A stretch of 7,099 nucleotides of DNA from Lysobacteraceae bacterium. Its GTDB lineage: Bacteria > Pseudomonadota > Gammaproteobacteria > DSM-19610. Position 1 is the stretch's first letter. Each line of letters starts with the position of its first letter. Below the pieces are notes generated by a model that was given only the letters and a program-made list of their open reading frames with translations, was not told the DNA's origin and searched no databases. The position numbers and the translations under genes were made by a program. Below are positions 5,162 through 7,099 of the stretch, in pieces. The stretch is taken from the NCBI GenBank assembly GCA_020201295.1, contig JAIVHA010000167.1:1-7099 (forward strand), in the 5' to 3' direction.

Positions 5162-5950
5162 ATGGAACGAATCAAACAGGCGCTGGACAAGGCCCGCCAG
5201 GAGCGCGCATCCCACCCCGCCACGCCGGCGGTGGAAATGGCCCGCCCCACCTCCCCCCAAGAGGTGCAGTACACCCGCACCCGCACGGTAAAGGTGCCCA
5301 GAAACGTGCTACGGGAGAACCGCATCGTGACCGGCATCGGCGAGGGACCCTTCAGTGACGCCTACAAGATCCTGCGCACCCAGGTGCTGCAGCGGCTGCG
5401 CGAGAACGACTGGAACGTGCTGGCCATCACCAGCCCCGGCGCCGCCGAGGGCAAGACCCTGACCGCCATCAACCTGGCCGCCAGCCTGGCCATGGAAGTG
5501 GACTATACCGTGCTGCTGGTGGACGCCAACCTGCGTCATCCCAGCATCCACGAACAGCTGCACCTGCCCCCGGGCAAGGGCCTGAGCGAGTACCTGCTCG
5601 ATGACGAACCGGTGGAGAACCTGCTGATCCACCCCGAGGGTTTCGATCACCTCACCATCCTGCCCGGCGGCCGGCCCTTGATGAATTCCTCGGAAATGCT
5701 CAACTCGCCGAAGATGTCCCGGCTGGTGGAGGAAATGAAACAACGCTACCCCAGCCGCATCGTCATCTTCGACCTGCCGCCGGTGCTCGATGCCGCCGAC
5801 GCCCTGGCCTTCTCGCCCTACGTGGACGCCGCCCTGCTGGTGGTGGAGGAAGGCAAGACCGGCCGCCAGGACCTGGAACGGGCGGTGGAACTGCTGGGCA
5901 GCACCAATGTGCTGGGCACGGTGCTCAACAAGTCGCAGCCCGCGAACTAG
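5162..5950 (+). CDS. CpsD/CapB-like BY-kinase (exosortase-associated tyrosine autokinase type)
   Basis: A 262-residue P-loop protein of the bacterial tyrosine kinase family that works with the chain-length determinant upstream. Residues 1-15 (MERIKQALDKARQER) form the N-terminal amphipathic helix typical of the PEP-CTERM-associated members. The conserved FSDAYKILRTQV (64-75) precedes the Walker A motif SPGAAEGKT (91-99). Walker A' is VLLVDANLRHP with Asp121, and Walker B is IVIFDLPPVL with Asp204. LPGGRP (167-172) is also conserved. The protein ends soon after GTVLNKS, and the C-terminal tyrosine cluster that is the main autophosphorylation site in Wzc and CapB is absent: tyrosines are scattered only. 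Either other tyrosines are used or it acts mainly as an ATPase switch. The ATG at 5162 has GAGG nine bases upstream. The separate kinase gene matches the unfused chain-length protein before it. Confidence 0.92.
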   Translation: MERIKQALDKARQERASHPATPAVEMARPTSPQEVQYTRTRTVKVPRNVLRENRIVTGIGEGPFSDAYKILRTQVLQRLRENDWNVLAITSPGAAEGKTLTAINLAASLAMEVDYTVLLVDANLRHPSIHEQLHLPPGKGLSEYLLDDEPVENLLIHPEGFDHLTILPGGRPLMNSSEMLNSPKMSRLVEEMKQRYPSRIVIFDLPPVLDAADALAFSPYVDAALLVVEEGKTGRQDLERAVELLGSTNVLGTVLNKSQPAN

Positions 5951-5955
5951 GAGCC

Positions 5956-5982
5956 TGTAGGAGCGGCCTGCGGCCACGATGG
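5956..5982 (+). repeat. Single REP unit with mixed subtype features
   Basis: TGTAGGAGCGGCCTGCGGCC followed by ACGATGG has the GGCC stem of one subtype and the CGATGG tail of the other. One stem pair is broken (C opposite A), so the hairpin is slightly degraded. It begins five bases after the kinase stop codon. Confidence 0.75.
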
Positions 5983-6012
5983 CGCAACCGGTAAACAGGC
6001 TACCGGACCAAA

Positions 6013-6080
6013 TGTAGGAGCGGCCTCCGGCCGCGAACGGACTTGCCAGACCCGGTTCGCGGCCGCAGGCCGCTCCTACA
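6013..6080. repeat. REP inverted pair upstream of the ExeA-like ATPase
   Basis: Arms of 26 bases at 6013-6038 and 6055-6080 with one mismatch and a 16-base loop. Each carries GTAGGAGCGGCCTNCGGCCG or close to it. Together with the unit at 5956-5982 it fills most of the 183-base gap before the ATPase gene, leaving 53 bases for its leader. Confidence 0.88.
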
Positions 6081-6133
6081 AATGCATTGCAATAACCGGG
6101 ACCGGCACGACGGCCCGACAACCAGGTGCCAAG

Positions 6134-7063
6134 ATGTACGAAACGTTCTACGGTTTCCGCGAAAAGCCCTTCTCCTTGCTGCCCGACGCGAGCTTCCTGT
6201 ACCTGAGCGAAAAACACCGCATGGCGCTGACCCTGCTGGAGTACGGCCTCATGAACCAGGCCGGCTTCACCGCCATCACCGGCCAGATCGGCACTGGCAA
6301 GACCACCCTCATCCGTCACCTGCTGACCAACATGGAACAGCAGCACCGCGTCGGGCTCATTTCCAACACCCACCGCTCCTTCGGCGAACTGCTGCAGTGG
6401 ATCCTCATGGCCTACGGCCTGCCCCACGCCGGCAAGAGCCGGGTGGAGATGTACCAGGACTTCATGAATTTCATCATCGGCCAGTACGGCGCCGGCAAGC
6501 GTACCGTGCTGATCGTGGACGAGGCGCAGAACATGGCGCCCGAAACCCTGGAAGAGCTGCGCATGCTGTCCAACGTCAACGCCGACAAGGACCAGGTGTT
6601 GCAGATCATACTGGTGGGCCAGAAGGAACTGCGCGAGACCCTGCGCCGCCCGGACCTGATCCAGTTCGCCCAGCGCATCGCCGTGGACTACCACCTGGAT
6701 CCGCTGCAGGCGGAGGAGACGCCCGAGTACATCGCCCACCGCCTGGGCAAGGCCGGCGGCGATCCCGAACTGTTCGCGGCGGAGGCCTGCGCCCGCATCC
6801 ACGCCGCCAGCGGCGGCGTGCCGCGGCTGATCAACCTGCTGTGCGACACGGCCCTGGTCTATGGCTTCGCCGAACAGGCCGCGCGCATCGGCACCGAACT
6901 GGTGGAAGACGTCATCCGCGACAAGCAGCAAGGTGGCCTGTTCCCCATCCAGCCGGAACGTCCGGTGGAGACCGGACCCAAGGGATCGACCGAATCTGAC
7001 CCCATTGGTGTTCCGGCCACCGACCCGGCCCTGGACCTGCTCAAAAAAAAAAGCTGCGGGTAG
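6134..7063 (+). CDS. ExeA-like AAA ATPase (XrtA/PEP-CTERM system-associated type)
   Basis: A 309-residue AAA ATPase of the ExeA/GspA group, in the branch that accompanies exosortase loci. The start MYETFYGFREKPFSLLPDAS is highly characteristic. Walker A is GQIGTGKT (50-57), Walker B is VLIVDEAQ with Asp129 and Glu130, and FAQRI holds a likely arginine finger, Arg181. GGVPRLIN (227-234) with Arg231 is the sensor 2 region. All catalytic residues appear intact. From about 263 the protein turns into a proline- and glycine-rich linker (GGLFPIQPERPVETGPKG), which in related proteins joins a second domain, but here the frame ends a few residues later, just after an A10 run that codes for KKK. The end may therefore be a frameshift. 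AGGTG at 6124-6128 serves as ribosome binding site. Its exact job in polymer export is not known to me. Confidence 0.94.
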   Translation: MYETFYGFREKPFSLLPDASFLYLSEKHRMALTLLEYGLMNQAGFTAITGQIGTGKTTLIRHLLTNMEQQHRVGLISNTHRSFGELLQWILMAYGLPHAGKSRVEMYQDFMNFIIGQYGAGKRTVLIVDEAQNMAPETLEELRMLSNVNADKDQVLQIILVGQKELRETLRRPDLIQFAQRIAVDYHLDPLQAEETPEYIAHRLGKAGGDPELFAAEACARIHAASGGVPRLINLLCDTALVYGFAEQAARIGTELVEDVIRDKQQGGLFPIQPERPVETGPKGSTESDPIGVPATDPALDLLKKKSCG

Positions 7064-7099
7064 CCATCGCCTGTGAGGCCGACGCCCTGCGCGACCACC
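7043..7099 (+). other. A10 tract and open -1 frame after the ATPase
   Basis: Ten A residues (7043-7052) in an otherwise GC-rich gene are read as AAA AAA AAA A. In the ATPase frame a TAG follows at 7061-7063. In the +1-nucleotide frame a TGA follows at 7074-7076. Only the -1 frame stays open to the window edge, reading KKKLRVAIACEADALRDH. That frame has no ATG, GTG or TTG of its own after the run, so it would be entered by a slip on the A tract or by one extra A. The peptide resembles the first strand and helix of a folded domain, possibly receiver-like, but it is too short to name. Confidence 0.5.

Noticed and set aside
561..6080. CRISPR array
   Set aside because: The repeats are palindromic, far apart, separated by genes and of varied sequence; there are no regular spacers.
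5309..6931. 540-codon minus-strand open frame opposite the kinase and ATPase
   Set aside because: It spans two clearly coding + strand genes and REP elements and shows no domain motif.

Overview
The window is a high-GC stretch of proteobacterial DNA carrying part of an exopolysaccharide export and assembly locus. The gene families best match the loci that accompany exosortase A (XrtA/EpsH, PEP-CTERM sorting) in Gammaproteobacteria and Betaproteobacteria. The GC-rich coding style, the GTAG-headed REP elements and the gene set point to a gammaproteobacterium. I cannot name the genus, and no exosortase gene lies in the window, so the XrtA assignment rests on family resemblance and gene order.

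Layout, all genes on the + strand: (1) the 3' end of a polysaccharide export (OPX/Wza-like) gene, 1-251; (2) an interruption of about 1.5 kb holding a dispersed repeat, a decayed DUF5615 PIN-like gene fragment, and an intact DUF1778-GNAT toxin-antitoxin pair (708-1532) bracketed by a perfect 28-bp direct repeat; (3) an outer-membrane beta-barrel protein, 1799-3031; (4) a Wzz/GumC-type chain-length determinant with three predicted membrane helices, 3132-4877; (5) a stand-alone CpsD-like BY-kinase/ATPase, 5162-5950; (6) an ExeA-like AAA ATPase of the PEP-CTERM-associated type, 6134-7063, whose frame ends just after an A10 run.

How the genes work together (inference from families): the chain-length determinant and the separate kinase control polymer length at the inner membrane. 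The OPX protein forms the periplasmic conduit. Its visible end stops right after the SLBB region, with no room for a Wza-type outer-membrane helix, so the neighbouring barrel is a good candidate for the outer-membrane pore. The ExeA-like ATPase is a conserved companion whose exact role is not known to me.

The most unusual features are: REP-type palindromes in every gap between the export genes downstream of the toxin-antitoxin pair, plus both flanks of that pair, in at least two stem subtypes with compensatory stem changes; the toxin-antitoxin module lodged between the OPX gene and its likely barrel partner; a duplicated HPDV coiled-coil segment in the chain-length determinant; and the A10 tract at the end of the last gene, where a -1 shift opens a reading frame that runs out of the window. 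No rRNA, tRNA, CRISPR array or transposase gene was found.
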